NCBI RefSeq assembly: GCF_021165935.1
Contig: NZ_CP088953.1
Span: 3,574,501 to 3,638,500, forward strand
DNA: 64,000 nucleotides
Reading direction: 5' to 3'
Source: Microbulbifer elongatus
Lineage (GTDB): Bacteria > Pseudomonadota > Gammaproteobacteria > Pseudomonadales > Cellvibrionaceae
Position numbers and translations under genes: made by a program. Below the pieces are notes generated by a model. That model was not told the DNA's origin and did no database searches. It was given only the letters and a program-made list of their open reading frames with translations. Positions 32,122-40,950 of the stretch are shown here, one piece after another. Each line of letters begins with the position of its first letter. The first letter of the stretch is position 1.

Positions 32122-32668
32122 GACTTTTTCACAATACGCCCGCTTACGCGGATTGACCAGCCCCCTTTGGCAGCCCTGAGAGGTAAGTCACATGGAAGAC
32201 GGTGTTTCTGGCATGTATTTTTTGTTTTTGTGGCGTTTGCGGATGTAAAAGCTCCAGGCAAGAAAAGAAAAGCGGCCGAACGCAGTCGACCGCTTCACCC
32301 CATTTTCCAATCAAGCTGACTGAAACTTCCCGCTGTGTGCCTCGCTGAAGTCATTTTTTCAGACCAGTGGCTACCCGCTGTGGGCCTATTTACGGTCATG
32401 TTCAGTCTCAGTTACGGACCGCTTGTTGTTGGCACTCCACCTCGTCTCGCGATGGGGGAGTCTTCCCGGGACTGATACCAGTGTAGGGTGGCTCCACCCG
32501 GTCCCAAATTTTTTCATACCTCGGCCGGGCCTTCCTTATTAATGCGGCGCCACCTGCCTACCCGCCCCCCGGGTCCGTCGTTCTTCCCCCAACCTCAACG
32601 CCCGGGAATTACTGACCGCTACATGGCAATCCTACACTCGCGATATCCGTCTATTGAGGAGGTCCACC
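32122..32668. other. Gap between chitinase regulatory region and chaB
   Basis: No gene recognised. A weak minus-strand terminator-like hairpin lies at 32271-32294 (AGCGGTCGA with TTCGGCCGCT on the minus strand, then TTTTCTTTTC), although no minus-strand gene precedes it. The chaB promoter must lie in the right part, and GAGGAGG just before 32669 is its ribosome-binding site. Confidence 0.4.
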
Positions 32669-32899
32669 ATGCCCTACGACAGCCGCTCAGCACTGCCCGA
32701 CAATGTCAGAAGTGTGCTGCCCCCACACGCCCAGGATATTTACCAATCCGCGTTCAATAGCGCGTGGGACCAATATGCGGACCCGGACGACCGGAGGGGA
32801 GATAAAAGCCGGGAAGAAGTCGCTCACGCAGTGGCCTGGTCTGCGGTGAGGGAAAAGTACGAGAAAGGCGACGACGATCAGTGGCACAAAAAGCACTGA
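32669..32899 (+). CDS. chaB: ChaB-family protein
   Basis: A 76-residue protein of the ChaB family (named as a cation-transport regulator of ChaA in E. coli; molecular role poorly established). It has the family N-terminus (LPDNVRSVLPPHAQDIYQSAFNSAWDQY) and the C-terminal HAVAWSAVREKYEK helix. I start at the ATG at 32669 because GAGGAGG lies 8 nt upstream; an in-frame ATG 15 nt earlier has no such site. No chaA is present nearby. Confidence 0.88.
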   Translation: MPYDSRSALPDNVRSVLPPHAQDIYQSAFNSAWDQYADPDDRRGDKSREEVAHAVAWSAVREKYEKGDDDQWHKKH

Positions 32900-32983
32900 C
32901 CCCCTGCGAATTTCAGTTGGGAGCCGGATGCCGGCACCATACACTCCAAGCGCTATGTCAGAGCAAGTACAAGCGGAGTATTT

Positions 32984-33253
32984 ATGCAATTCCAGACACT
33001 AAAACGCGCCGGAGTAACATGTGCCCTGGCGCTTTCCCTAACAACTGCCGGCTGTGCCAATATGAGCGACACGGATCGCCGGGTAGGTACCGGCATCGGT
33101 ATTGGTGCGGTAACCGGGGCACTGGTAACCGGCGGCGATATTGGCGGTGCCGCAGTGGGTGCTGCGTTAGGTGGTGCTGGTGGTTGGCTTTACGATCGCG
33201 AGAAGAAAAAACACTACTACTATGATAGCCGCGGGCGTCGGGTCTACCGTTAA
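32984..33253 (+). CDS. Glycine-zipper lipoprotein
   Basis: An 89-residue envelope protein. It has a signal peptide ending in a lipobox (LTTAGCAN), then a glycine-zipper region (GTGIGIGAVTGALVTGG, GGAAVGAALGGAGG) and a basic, tyrosine-rich tail (KKKHYYYDSRGRRVYR). Small proteins of this type sit in the outer membrane; exact function is unknown. It is followed by a terminator. Confidence 0.8.
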   Translation: MQFQTLKRAGVTCALALSLTTAGCANMSDTDRRVGTGIGIGAVTGALVTGGDIGGAAVGAALGGAGGWLYDREKKKHYYYDSRGRRVYR

Positions 33254-33264
33254 TCAGACTCAGA

Positions 33265-33297
33265 CAGTGGGCTCCTCAGGAGCTCACTGTTTTTTTA
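33265..33297 (+). terminator. Terminator after the glycine-zipper lipoprotein
   Basis: CAGTGGGCTCCT pairs imperfectly with AGGAGCTCACTG, followed by seven T. Its right end overlaps the stop of the convergent DUF3820 gene. Confidence 0.82.
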
Positions 33298-33499
33298 ACG
33301 GTTTTACCAGTCCCTCCAGCCCCTCGATTTTTATTTCCAGGGTCAGCGCCATCAGGTGCCCAAGCCGCCCCTCGGGGAAAGCTTTCCTGGCAAACCACAA
33401 CAGATACTCTTCAGGCAGATCAATAAGTACACGCCCGGCATACTTGCCAAAGGGCATTTCCGTGCGTGCGATATCGACCAGGTCCTGCTTATCAAGCAT
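33284..33499 (-). CDS. DUF3820 family protein
   Basis: A 71-residue protein with the DUF3820 pattern: MPFGKYAGRVLIDLPEEYLLWFARKAFPEGRLG. Members are small and of uncertain function (some are annotated as quorum-sensing-regulated virulence factors). I start at the Met at 33499 (MLDKQDLVDIA) because the family is about this long and GAGGC precedes it. The frame stays open upstream to 33649, so a longer form cannot be excluded. Confidence 0.82.
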   Translation of the reverse strand: MLDKQDLVDIARTEMPFGKYAGRVLIDLPEEYLLWFARKAFPEGRLGHLMALTLEIKIEGLEGLVKPLKKQ

Positions 33500-33720
33500 G
33501 TTTGCCTCAAAAACTCCCATCCATTTCCCGCTGGATTCTACACTGGAATAAACCTGCCCCGGTATCGGCTCCTCTGGGCGCACGATCAATTTTTGTGTCC
33601 ACGGATCTATGGCAGTATGTAGGTGCAGGCCACCTCTGTGGCCGACCATTTTTTGTGCAGCCGGGAAGATCCCCCAATAACCACAAAAACGATCCTGATA
33701 AATCCGCTGAAGGAATGACA

Positions 33721-36018
33721 GTGAACAACATCAAGCTCACACAAAAATTCGGGCTGGCGCTATCCATTGCCCTGCTCACCGCCTGTGGCAAACCCGCACA
33801 GGAAGATGCCTCTTCCGCAGAGGCTAGCACCGAGAAGGGTGCCCCTGTGGCCGAGACCGTCTCCACCGAAGGCATGTGGATGCCGCGCCAGCTACCGGAA
33901 ATCGGTGACAAGCTCAAAGACCTCGGCCTGGAGCTGGATCCGAAAACCATGACGGATCTGACCAAATTCCCGATGAATGCCGTGGTGAGCCTGGGTGGCT
34001 GCTCCGCAAGCTTCGTCTCCCCGCAGGGCCTGGTCGCCACCAACCACCACTGCGCCTACGGCTCCATTTCCTACAACTCCACCGAAGACAACGACCTGCT
34101 GGCCAACGGCTTCCTCGCCAAAACCCTGGAAGAGGAAGTACCTGCCGCACCGGGGTCGCGTATCTATGTCACCGTGGACATGAACGAAGTCACAGACAAG
34201 ATCAACAGCAAGCTCAGCGATGACATGGACGGCGCCACCCGCTTCAAAGCCATCGAAGACGCGGAAAAGGCGCTGGTGGCCGAGTGTGAATCCGACCCGG
34301 GCCACCGCTGCGAGGTCTACAGCTATTACGGCGGTGCCAGCTACTACCTGATCAAACAGCTGGCCATTCGCGATGTGCGTCTGGTGCACGCACCGGCGGC
34401 TTCCATCGGCAAGTTCGGCGGTGACATCGACAACTGGATGTGGCCGCGTCATACCGGCGACTACTCCTTCCTCCGCGCCTATGTCGGCCCGGATGGAAAA
34501 CCTGCCGACTTCTCCAAAGACAATGTGCCTTACAAGCCCAAGCACCACCTGACGGTCGCTACCGAAGGGCCGAAAGAAGGCGATTTCGTGATGGTTGCGG
34601 GCTACCCGGGGCGCACCAACCGCTACCGCACCGCGGAAGAAGTCAGCAACAACTTCAGCTGGTATTACCCCACCATGCAGAAAGTGCTGGCGGAGTGGTC
34701 TGAGGTGATCGGTTCAGCCACCGAGGACAACAAGGATGCAGCACTCAAGTACGCAAGTCTGGTTGCCGGCCTCAATAACTACGCGAAAAATTTCACCGGT
34801 ATGATGGAAGGCTACGAGCGCAGCGATCTGCTACAGCGCAAGCAGCAACTGGAAAAAGATCTGCAGGCCTGGATCGAAGCCAATCCGGAATCCCAGAAGA
34901 AGTACGCATCGGTCATCGCGGACCTGAAACAGCTGATCGCCGAAGAGCAATCCACTCAGGAGCGCGACCTCCTGCTGGGCTATATGAACCGCTCGGCCAT
35001 GCTGAGTAGCGCACAGCGCCTCTACCGTCTCAGCCTTGAGAAACAAAAGCCGAACATAGAGCGTGAACCCGGTTACCAGGAGCGCGACATGACCCGCTTT
35101 AGCGAGAGCATGAAGCGCATCGAACGGAGCTTCGAGCCAAGTGTGGACCAGGCCATCTGGACCTACTTCCTCGAGCGCTATAACGCCCTGCCCCAGGACC
35201 AGCACCTGGAGAGTTTCGACAACTTCTTCGACGGAGAACTGAGTGGCGAGGCGCTGCAGAAAAAGCTATCCGCCATGTACGAAAAGACCGGGCTCACCGA
35301 TACCGAAACCCGGCTCGCGTGGATGGAGAAATCCCCGGAGGAGTTCCGCAACAGCGATGACCCGTTCATTCAGCTGGCCGTGGCGACCTATGATGACCGT
35401 CTCGCGATCGAACAGCATGAGAAAGCCATGGCCGGCCGTTTTGCCGAACTGCGCCCACAGTATATGGATCTGCTGATTGCCTATTACAACGAGCAGGGCA
35501 AACCGGTCTATCCGGATGCCAACAGCTCCCTGCGCCTCACCTACGGTCTGGTCAAAGGCTACACACCTCCTGCAGGCACCATCAAAGGTCCTGCGGATGG
35601 CAACGACGGCAAGGATGGCTTTGTGCCTTTCACGACCCTGCGCGGTATCGAAGCCAAGTACACCGGTGAAGACCCCTTCGATGCGCCCCAGGCACAACTG
35701 GACGCGATCAAGAACAAGGAGTACGGGCGCTTCTATGATGAAGACCTGGATTCCGTTCCGGTGAACTTCCTGAGCACCGTGGATATCACCGGCGGTAACT
35801 CAGGCTCTGCCACCATGAATGGCAAGGGCGAGTTTATCGGTCTGGTTTTCGATGGCACCTACGACAGCATCAACGCGGACTGGGATTTCAATGACAATAC
35901 CCGCGCGATTCATGTGGATGTGGAATATATGCTGTGGGTGACGGAAAACGTTGACCACGCCGATAATCTGCTGGAAGAGATGGGGGTTGCTGCACCAGAG
36001 GGAGAATCCCCACAATAA
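33721..36018 (+). CDS. S46 family serine peptidase (dipeptidyl-peptidase 7/11-like), lipoprotein
   Basis: A 765-residue exopeptidase of family S46, which releases dipeptides from N-termini in the periplasm or at the cell surface. The signal ends in a lipobox (ALLTACGKP). The chymotrypsin-like triad is visible: His in VATNHHCAYGS, Asp in KFGGDIDNWMWPRHTGDYSF and Ser in ITGGNSGSATMNG, with the helical insert between. I chose the GTG at 33721 since AAGGA lies 6 nt upstream; the ATG at 33715 is only 1 nt from it. The frame is open further upstream, but that part overlaps the DUF3820 gene and has no signal peptide. Confidence 0.92.
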   Translation: MNNIKLTQKFGLALSIALLTACGKPAQEDASSAEASTEKGAPVAETVSTEGMWMPRQLPEIGDKLKDLGLELDPKTMTDLTKFPMNAVVSLGGCSASFVSPQGLVATNHHCAYGSISYNSTEDNDLLANGFLAKTLEEEVPAAPGSRIYVTVDMNEVTDKINSKLSDDMDGATRFKAIEDAEKALVAECESDPGHRCEVYSYYGGASYYLIKQLAIRDVRLVHAPAASIGKFGGDIDNWMWPRHTGDYSFLRAYVGPDGKPADFSKDNVPYKPKHHLTVATEGPKEGDFVMVAGYPGRTNRYRTAEEVSNNFSWYYPTMQKVLAEWSEVIGSATEDNKDAALKYASLVAGLNNYAKNFTGMMEGYERSDLLQRKQQLEKDLQAWIEANPESQKKYASVIADLKQLIAEEQSTQERDLLLGYMNRSAMLSSAQRLYRLSLEKQKPNIEREPGYQERDMTRFSESMKRIERSFEPSVDQAIWTYFLERYNALPQDQHLESFDNFFDGELSGEALQKKLSAMYEKTGLTDTETRLAWMEKSPEEFRNSDDPFIQLAVATYDDRLAIEQHEKAMAGRFAELRPQYMDLLIAYYNEQGKPVYPDANSSLRLTYGLVKGYTPPAGTIKGPADGNDGKDGFVPFTTLRGIEAKYTGEDPFDAPQAQLDAIKNKEYGRFYDEDLDSVPVNFLSTVDITGGNSGSATMNGKGEFIGLVFDGTYDSINADWDFNDNTRAIHVDVEYMLWVTENVDHADNLLEEMGVAAPEGESPQ

Positions 36019-36045
36019 CCGCAGACTGACCGCCCGATTTAAAAT

Positions 36046-36146
36046 ATCGCCATCCCGGACTCGTTCCGGGATCCAGCGGCAAGGGAGTGGCAAGAGAACG
36101 CCAAATCTCTGCGCAACTGGATACCGGCATTCACCGGTATGGCGAT
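36046..36146. repeat. REP/MITE-like palindromic element
   Basis: The outer ends are inverted repeats (ATCGCCATcCCGG and CCGGtATGGCGAT). Each half is itself a hairpin: CCCGGACTCGTTCCGGG and ACCGGCATTCACCGGT, bounded inward by ATCCAG and CTGGAT. This is the layout of paired REP elements common in proteobacterial intergenic DNA. Only one copy lies in the window. Confidence 0.75.
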
Positions 36147-36149
36147 TGC

Positions 36150-36335
36150 CTACACGAGTTCTGTTTTCGTTTTTCCACACCGCTGACAACGGTACTCCGT
36201 GACCAGTTTCCCCTGCTTCACATCAAACTTGCGTTCGGTCACCACCTTCCACTTGTGAAAACCGTCGCGACATAAACTGCTGCCCTTGTGCTTTTCCCAG
36301 GCGGTTTTACGCTTGAATTGCAGTACCTCACCCAC
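36150..36335 (-). CDS. Small zinc-ribbon-like protein
   Basis: A 61-residue conserved-type small protein. It starts VLQFKRKTAWEKHKG, then has a CRDGFHKW motif and a C-terminal YRCQRCGKTKTELV. One Cys and one His in the first motif with the CxxC could bind zinc. Similar short proteins occur widely in gammaproteobacteria without assigned function. The start is GTG at 36335. It lies 3 nt after the YhiN-type gene stop on the same strand and is probably cotranscribed with it. Confidence 0.7.
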   Translation of the reverse strand: MGEVLQFKRKTAWEKHKGSSLCRDGFHKWKVVTERKFDVKQGKLVTEYRCQRCGKTKTELV

Positions 36336-36338
36336 AGA

Positions 36339-37544
36339 TCAGACCTCCCCGCCAGCCGCGTGGGCAGACGCCCAGGCCCATTGAAAGTTAAACCCGCCCA
36401 ACCAGCCTGTCACGTCGAGCACTTCACCAATAAAGTAGAGCCCCGCTTGCTTCATACTTTGCATACTCCGGGATGACACCTCATTGGTATCCACGCCACC
36501 AAGGGTGACTTCTGCGGTGCGGTAGCCTTCCGTGCCCTCGGGGATCAGCGTCCAGATCTGCAGCTTTTCGCCTACATCCTTTAGCGCCTGTTCGCTGTAC
36601 TGCTTGAGTGGTTTGCTTTCCAGGCCATTTCTCTGCAGGAAAAACTGTACCAGCTTTTTGCTCCACAACTCCGCCAGCACCGTATGCAGAAAGCTCTCCT
36701 GCTTTTTGCCGCGCTGCTCACAGAGCCACCCGGACAGATCCAGCCCCGGTGCGAGGTTGAAGCTGACCGGCATCCCCTCTTTCCAGTGGCTGGAGATCTG
36801 TAACACCGCCGGGCCACTCAGGCCCTTGTGGGTAAACAGCATCTGCTCCTGGAAATGGCCCTCGGCACAGCTGGCATTCACTGCCAGTGAGGTCCCGGGT
36901 AATTCCTGCTGCCGCGCCAGTGCACGCTTGTTCAATGTGAAAGGCACCAGTGCGGCGCGAGTGGGAATAATGTTGTGGCCGAACTGCTTGGCGAGGTCGT
37001 AGCCAAATCCGGTGGCGCCCATGGTGGGGATCGACAGGCCGCCGGTGGCGACTACCAGGGATTCACACACCACTTTGCCAAGAGAGGTGTGCACCTCAAA
37101 GCCTTTCGCACCCTCTTCATTAAGAGGCTCAACACGCTGGATCTCACAGCGGGTGCGAATCTGGGCTTTCGCTTCGCGGCACTCCGCCAGCAGCAGATCG
37201 ACAATATCCCGGGATTTATTGTCGCAGAACAACTGCCCCAGGGTTTTCTCGTGGTAGGGGATTCCGTGTTTTTCCACCAGGGCAATAAAGTCCCACTGGG
37301 TATAGCGGGCCAGGGCGGATTTACAGAAGTGCGGATTTTCGCTGTAGAAGTTGTCCGGCGCCGTGTACAGGTTGGTGAAGTTGCAGCGGCCGCCGCCGGA
37401 CATCAGGATCTTTTTGCCGACCTTGTTGGCGTGGTCCAGCACCAGCACGCTGCGGCCACGCTTGCCCGCCACCGCGGCACACATCAGGCCGGCGGCGCCG
37501 GCGCCGATGATCAGTACATCGGCCTGGGTGGGAAGGTCTGTCAT
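36339..37544 (-). CDS. YhiN/HI0933-family FAD-dependent oxidoreductase
   Basis: A 401-residue flavoprotein of the YhiN/HI0933 (BaiN-like) family. The FAD motif is VLIIGAGAAGLMCAAVAGKRG, followed by the family signature KILMSGGGRCNFTN. The C-terminal TLGGVDTNEVSSRSMQS and LYFIGEVLDVTGWLGGFNFQWAWASAHAAG close the FAD domain. Length is normal. Its substrate is unknown for most members. It is read with the small zinc-ribbon gene downstream. Confidence 0.93.
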   Translation of the reverse strand: MTDLPTQADVLIIGAGAAGLMCAAVAGKRGRSVLVLDHANKVGKKILMSGGGRCNFTNLYTAPDNFYSENPHFCKSALARYTQWDFIALVEKHGIPYHEKTLGQLFCDNKSRDIVDLLLAECREAKAQIRTRCEIQRVEPLNEEGAKGFEVHTSLGKVVCESLVVATGGLSIPTMGATGFGYDLAKQFGHNIIPTRAALVPFTLNKRALARQQELPGTSLAVNASCAEGHFQEQMLFTHKGLSGPAVLQISSHWKEGMPVSFNLAPGLDLSGWLCEQRGKKQESFLHTVLAELWSKKLVQFFLQRNGLESKPLKQYSEQALKDVGEKLQIWTLIPEGTEGYRTAEVTLGGVDTNEVSSRSMQSMKQAGLYFIGEVLDVTGWLGGFNFQWAWASAHAAGGEV

Positions 37545-37562
37545 TTGCTGGTGGTCTAAGGA

Positions 37563-38132
37563 TCAGGTCTTCGGCAGAGTAACGCCGCGCTGGCCCTGGT
37601 ATTTACCACCGCGGTCTTTATACGACACATCGCAGATTTCATCGGATTCGAAGAACAGCATCTGTGCCACGCCTTCATTCGCGTAGATCTTCGCCGGCAG
37701 GTTGGTGGTGTTGGAGAATTCCAAGGTCACATGCCCTTCCCACTCCGGCTCCAGCGGCGTCACATTCACGATGATGCCGCAGCGGGCGTAGGTGGACTTG
37801 CCCAGGCAGATGGTCAGCACCGAACGCGGGATGCGGAAGTACTCCACGGTGCGCGCCAGGGCGAAAGAGTTGGGCGGGATGACACAGTAGTCGCCCTGCA
37901 CATCCACGAAGCTGTCTTCATCAAACGCCTTCGGGTCCACGGTGGCGGAGTGCACGTTGGTGAAGATCTTGAACTCGTTGGCACAGCGCACATCGTAGCC
38001 GTAACTGGAGGTGCCGTAGGAGATCAGGCGATCGCCGGAGGCCCCGTGGCGTACCTGGCCCGGTTCGAAGGGCTCGATCATACCCTCATTCTCAGCCATA
38101 CGACGAATCCACTTATCGGATTTGATGCTCAC
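37563..38132 (-). CDS. dcd: dCTP deaminase
   Basis: A 189-residue trimeric dUTPase-fold enzyme converting dCTP to dUTP for thymidylate synthesis. Motifs include [16 protein letters not shown], the catalytic region [25 protein letters not shown] with its Arg and Glu, and the C-terminal [15 protein letters not shown] start at the GTG at 38132 (reading [12 protein letters not shown]), which matches the family; an upstream in-frame start adds 15 residues not seen in homologues. Confidence 0.95.
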   Translation of the reverse strand: MSIKSDKWIRRMAENEGMIEPFEPGQVRHGASGDRLISYGTSSYGYDVRCANEFKIFTNVHSATVDPKAFDEDSFVDVQGDYCVIPPNSFALARTVEYFRIPRSVLTICLGKSTYARCGIIVNVTPLEPEWEGHVTLEFSNTTNLPAKIYANEGVAQMLFFESDEICDVSYKDRGGKYQGQRGVTLPKT

Positions 38133-38267
38133 CCTGTCCCCTCGCTTATCTGGTATTGGTCCATTTCTGGCGGTCATTTAAAGAGGCCGAATCATAGCCG
38201 TTTTACCTTGTTCAAAAAAGTGCCACAGAGGCGTGTCGAATTTGACGCACACAGACCTGGTGCGGGC

Positions 38268-38325
38268 TTGCCGACACTGGACGACTACTGTATAAATTAC
38301 CAGTAGACACTGTATACCCATACAG
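38268..38325 (+). promoter_or_regulatory. imu operon promoter with tandem LexA boxes
   Basis: A sigma-70 promoter reads TTGCCG (38268-38273), 17-nt spacer, TATAAA (38291-38296). A LexA-type site CTGTATAAATTACCAG (38288-38303, one mismatch to CTGT-N8-ACAG) covers the -10. A perfect one, CTGTATACCCATACAG (38310-38325), lies just downstream of the start point. Two repressor sites 22 bp apart imply tight SOS control. Confidence 0.88.
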
Positions 38326-38364
38326 CAAAACCCTATCAGACCCCCCGTGTGGAGCGAGCCGATC

Positions 38365-39114
38365 GTGAACAGCGCCGAAAACTTTTTGCAAAACAAGCAG
38401 TTAGGCGATTTGCCAGGACAGCAGGCCAGCAGCAAACCCCGGTCCCCCGGGCAAGAACCGCCACAGCCATTGCAGCAGCTGCTGACCCGCCCGGACATCT
38501 GGCAGCTGGCCAGTGGCCAGCGCCACCCCCGCAGCGGCATCAGCACCGGTTACCGTGGGCTGGACGCCTTGCTGGCGGGGCACGGCTGGCCCCACGCTGC
38601 CAGCACGGAACTTCTGGTCGACAAGGCCGGCATTGGCGAGATGTCCCTGCTTCTCCCGACCCTGGCGGAGCTGACCCGGCAAGGGCGTATGGTGATCCTG
38701 ATCAATCCACCACATATCCCCTACGCACCGGCACTGGTACAGGCTGGCGTACAACTGGAAAAGCTGCTGATCCTGCACCCCCGTGGGCAGCGGGACCAAC
38801 TGTGGGCGGCAGAGCAATCTCTGCAATCCGGAGTCTGTGGTGCGCTGATCCAGTGGCAGAACAGGGAAACCCCAGCAGACAAAGACCTGCGCCGCCTGCA
38901 GGTAGCCGCCCGCGATGGCGACTGTCTGCACTTCCATTTCCGCCCCGGCTCCTGTGCGCAAACGCCCTCCCCCGCGGCACTGCGCCTGCAACTGAAAAGC
39001 GACGGCGAGCAACTGGCGCTGCACCTGTTCAAACAGCTGAGCGGCAGGTCCGGCCAACGGGTGCACCTGGCGCGCAACCCGGATCTGGTGCGACGGGATC
39101 AGCCACTGCACTGA
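38365..39114 (+). CDS. imuA: ImuA, SOS mutasome RecA-like protein
   Basis: A 249-residue RecA-related accessory protein of the ImuA-ImuB-DnaE2 translesion mutasome. The N-terminal LQQLLTRPDIWQ and GISTGYRGLDALLAGHGWPHAASTELLVDKAGIGEMSL region matches ImuA, including the degenerate Walker-A-like segment (VDKAGIGE in place of GxxxxGKT). I prefer the GTG at 38365, since GGAGCGAG lies 7-14 nt upstream; another GTG at 38347 is in frame. It is the first gene after the LexA-controlled promoter; imuB follows after 29 nt. Confidence 0.9.
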   Translation: MNSAENFLQNKQLGDLPGQQASSKPRSPGQEPPQPLQQLLTRPDIWQLASGQRHPRSGISTGYRGLDALLAGHGWPHAASTELLVDKAGIGEMSLLLPTLAELTRQGRMVILINPPHIPYAPALVQAGVQLEKLLILHPRGQRDQLWAAEQSLQSGVCGALIQWQNRETPADKDLRRLQVAARDGDCLHFHFRPGSCAQTPSPAALRLQLKSDGEQLALHLFKQLSGRSGQRVHLARNPDLVRRDQPLH

Positions 39115-39143
39115 ATATGCAATGCAACGGTGAGGAATACCCC

Positions 39144-40649
39144 ATGCTCTGGCTCTGTATCCAGCTCCCCAAACTCCCACTGGAAGCACTGACCCGCGCC
39201 CACCGCGCCAGTGATGGCGCCGCCGTGGCGGTGGCCCAGAACAGCCTTGTGATTGAGGCCAACCAGACCGCTGCGGCACAGAATGTGGAGCCCGGGCTCA
39301 GTATCGCCACCGCCTGCGCCTACTGCACGGATCTGCAGCTGCTGGAACGGGATCCGCAGCGGGAAGAACAACTACTGCAACAACTGGCGCAATGGGCCTA
39401 CAGCTTTACACCGGTGGTATCCCCGCGCAGTGCCGAGCGCGAACAGAATCAGCCCGACAGCAACTTCGCCTGCCTGTATCTGGAGATCAGCGGCAGCCTC
39501 AAGGCACACCACGGTCTCGCGTCTCTGCTACAACAGCTGGGCAAAGAACTGCGCAAGATGCGCATCCACCACTTTATGGGTCTGGGACACAGCCCCAGCG
39601 CCGCCCACCTGCTTAGCCAACTGCCGGAACACCGCCAGTGGCTGGCCGAAGCCAGAACCGCTCCCACGCCCCAGCAGTGGCGCCAGTGGATCAGCTTCGC
39701 CCCCAGCAAACTGCTCGACTGCAATCACAAGGCCATCGCCAAGCTCTATGCCTGCGGCATCAAGCGCGTCAGCCAGTTGCTGGCGATTCCCCTGTCGGAA
39801 GTGGGTGGCCGTTTTGGGCGCGGGTTTATCGACTACCTCGCCCGCCTGAATGGCACCCGCCCGGATCCGGTACCGAGCTTCGAGCCACCGGCGGAATTCC
39901 ACAGCGAACTGTTTTTCCCCAGCCCACTGGATAACAGTGAACAACTGCTGTTCCCCGCCGGCCGCCTGGTGCGCGAACTGTGCCGGCAGCTGCAGCGGCG
40001 GCAGTTGTACAGCCAGCAACTGTGCTGGGTGCTGGATTACGGCAGCCGCGGCCACCAGCAGGTCCCCGTGGAAATCTCCCGCCCGCTGCTCGATCCCCAG
40101 CGCCTGATCGCGCTGACAAAGTTACAGTTTGAACGGGTAGAACTGAAAGAACCGGTACAGACGCTGACCCTCAAGTGCCAGCAGTTGCGCCCCATCGAAA
40201 GTCACAGCCTGCGGGAGGATTTTTTTGACGAGGGCAGTAAGCTGCACGAGAGCTATCAGCTGATCGACAAGCTCAAGGCGCGCCTCGGGCACCAGGCCCT
40301 CTCCGGCGTCACTCTCAAGGAAAGCTATCTTCCGGAACAGGCCTGGCAGAGCGCCGACAGTCTCACCCTGCAGAGCAAAGCCCGCGGCCACCAGCTCACC
40401 CCGGTAAACGCCCCCCGCCCCAACTGGCTGCTGCCGAGGCCCGACCGTATCCAGCAGCGCGACCACAAGCTGTTTTACGACGGCGAGCTGCAGCTGCTGC
40501 AGGGCCCGGAGCGTATCGACGGCTACTGGTGGCAACACCACCGCCACGCCCGCGACTACTACATCGCCCGCGGCGCCCACGGCAGCCTTTACTGGGTATT
40601 CCAGGACCTGGCATCAGAGGATTGGTACCTGCACGGGGTCTACTCTTAA
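39144..40649 (+). CDS. imuB: ImuB, Y-family-like mutasome protein
   Basis: A 501-residue Y-family polymerase homologue of the mutasome (links DnaE2 to the beta clamp; ImuB proteins lack polymerase acidic residues). The start LWLCIQLPKLPLEALTRA is typical. In the place of catalytic acids are FACLYLEISGSLKAHHG and MGLGHSPSAAHLLSQLP. C-terminal DYYIARGAHGSLYWVFQD matches ImuB ends. The ATG at 39144 has GAGGA 7 nt upstream; the frame is open far upstream, but that overlaps imuA and is rejected. Its normal partner dnaE2 lies 660 nt away, beyond a toxin-antitoxin pair. Confidence 0.92.
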   Translation: MLWLCIQLPKLPLEALTRAHRASDGAAVAVAQNSLVIEANQTAAAQNVEPGLSIATACAYCTDLQLLERDPQREEQLLQQLAQWAYSFTPVVSPRSAEREQNQPDSNFACLYLEISGSLKAHHGLASLLQQLGKELRKMRIHHFMGLGHSPSAAHLLSQLPEHRQWLAEARTAPTPQQWRQWISFAPSKLLDCNHKAIAKLYACGIKRVSQLLAIPLSEVGGRFGRGFIDYLARLNGTRPDPVPSFEPPAEFHSELFFPSPLDNSEQLLFPAGRLVRELCRQLQRRQLYSQQLCWVLDYGSRGHQQVPVEISRPLLDPQRLIALTKLQFERVELKEPVQTLTLKCQQLRPIESHSLREDFFDEGSKLHESYQLIDKLKARLGHQALSGVTLKESYLPEQAWQSADSLTLQSKARGHQLTPVNAPRPNWLLPRPDRIQQRDHKLFYDGELQLLQGPERIDGYWWQHHRHARDYYIARGAHGSLYWVFQDLASEDWYLHGVYS

Positions 40650-40686
40650 ACTTATAAACGTTGAATAAACTTATATTTAACTTATA
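40649..40686 (+). promoter_or_regulatory. Three AACTTATA repeats before the RelE/Xre pair
   Basis: AACTTATA occurs at 40649-40656, 40668-40675 and 40679-40686, in a strikingly AT-rich 43-nt gap. The first touches the imuB stop. Direct repeats just upstream of a toxin-antitoxin pair are the expected position of an autoregulatory operator, and TATAAA/TATACT within them can serve as -10 boxes. Confidence 0.6.
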
Positions 40687-40692
40687 CTCTTC

Positions 40693-40950
40693 ATGAACGC
40701 AATCCAGTGGACACCTAAGGCCACTCGCCAACTACGCAAACTCAAGGACCCAGAGTTGCGAAAGCGTATATACCGAGGTACGCAGGTGCTGACCGACTTT
40801 CCCCACTGCCAGGGGGTGAAGCAACTAGTCAACTACCGGTACGCCTACCGGCTGCGCATCGGCAACTACCGGGTCTTTTTCGAGTTCGCGAGCGAGATCA
40901 AGGTCGTCAGTATTGAAGAGGTTAAAAAGCGCGATGAGCGAACCTATTAA
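40693..40950 (+). CDS. RelE/ParE-superfamily toxin
   Basis: An 85-residue RelE/HigB-like protein. The layout is typical: MNAIQWTPKATRQLRKLKDPELRKRIYRGTQ helices, then VKQLVNYRYAYRLRIGNYRVFFEFASEIKVVSIEEVKKRDERTY with the R-x-G-x-Y-R-V-F core and the C-terminal basic/Tyr tail. Members cleave ribosome-bound mRNA or inhibit gyrase; which applies is not readable. Toxin precedes antitoxin, as in higBA systems. It lies 43 nt after imuB, inside the mutasome operon. Confidence 0.88.
   Translation: MNAIQWTPKATRQLRKLKDPELRKRIYRGTQVLTDFPHCQGVKQLVNYRYAYRLRIGNYRVFFEFASEIKVVSIEEVKKRDERTY

Noticed and set aside
33466..33720. An 85-residue extension of the S46 peptidase
   Set aside because: It overlaps the DUF3820 gene and would hide the lipoprotein signal peptide.
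38349..39143. An N-terminal extension of ImuB by 265 residues
   Set aside because: The extension overlaps imuA in another frame and is Pro/Arg-rich without a domain; ATG at 39144 has a ribosome-binding site and the family N-terminus.
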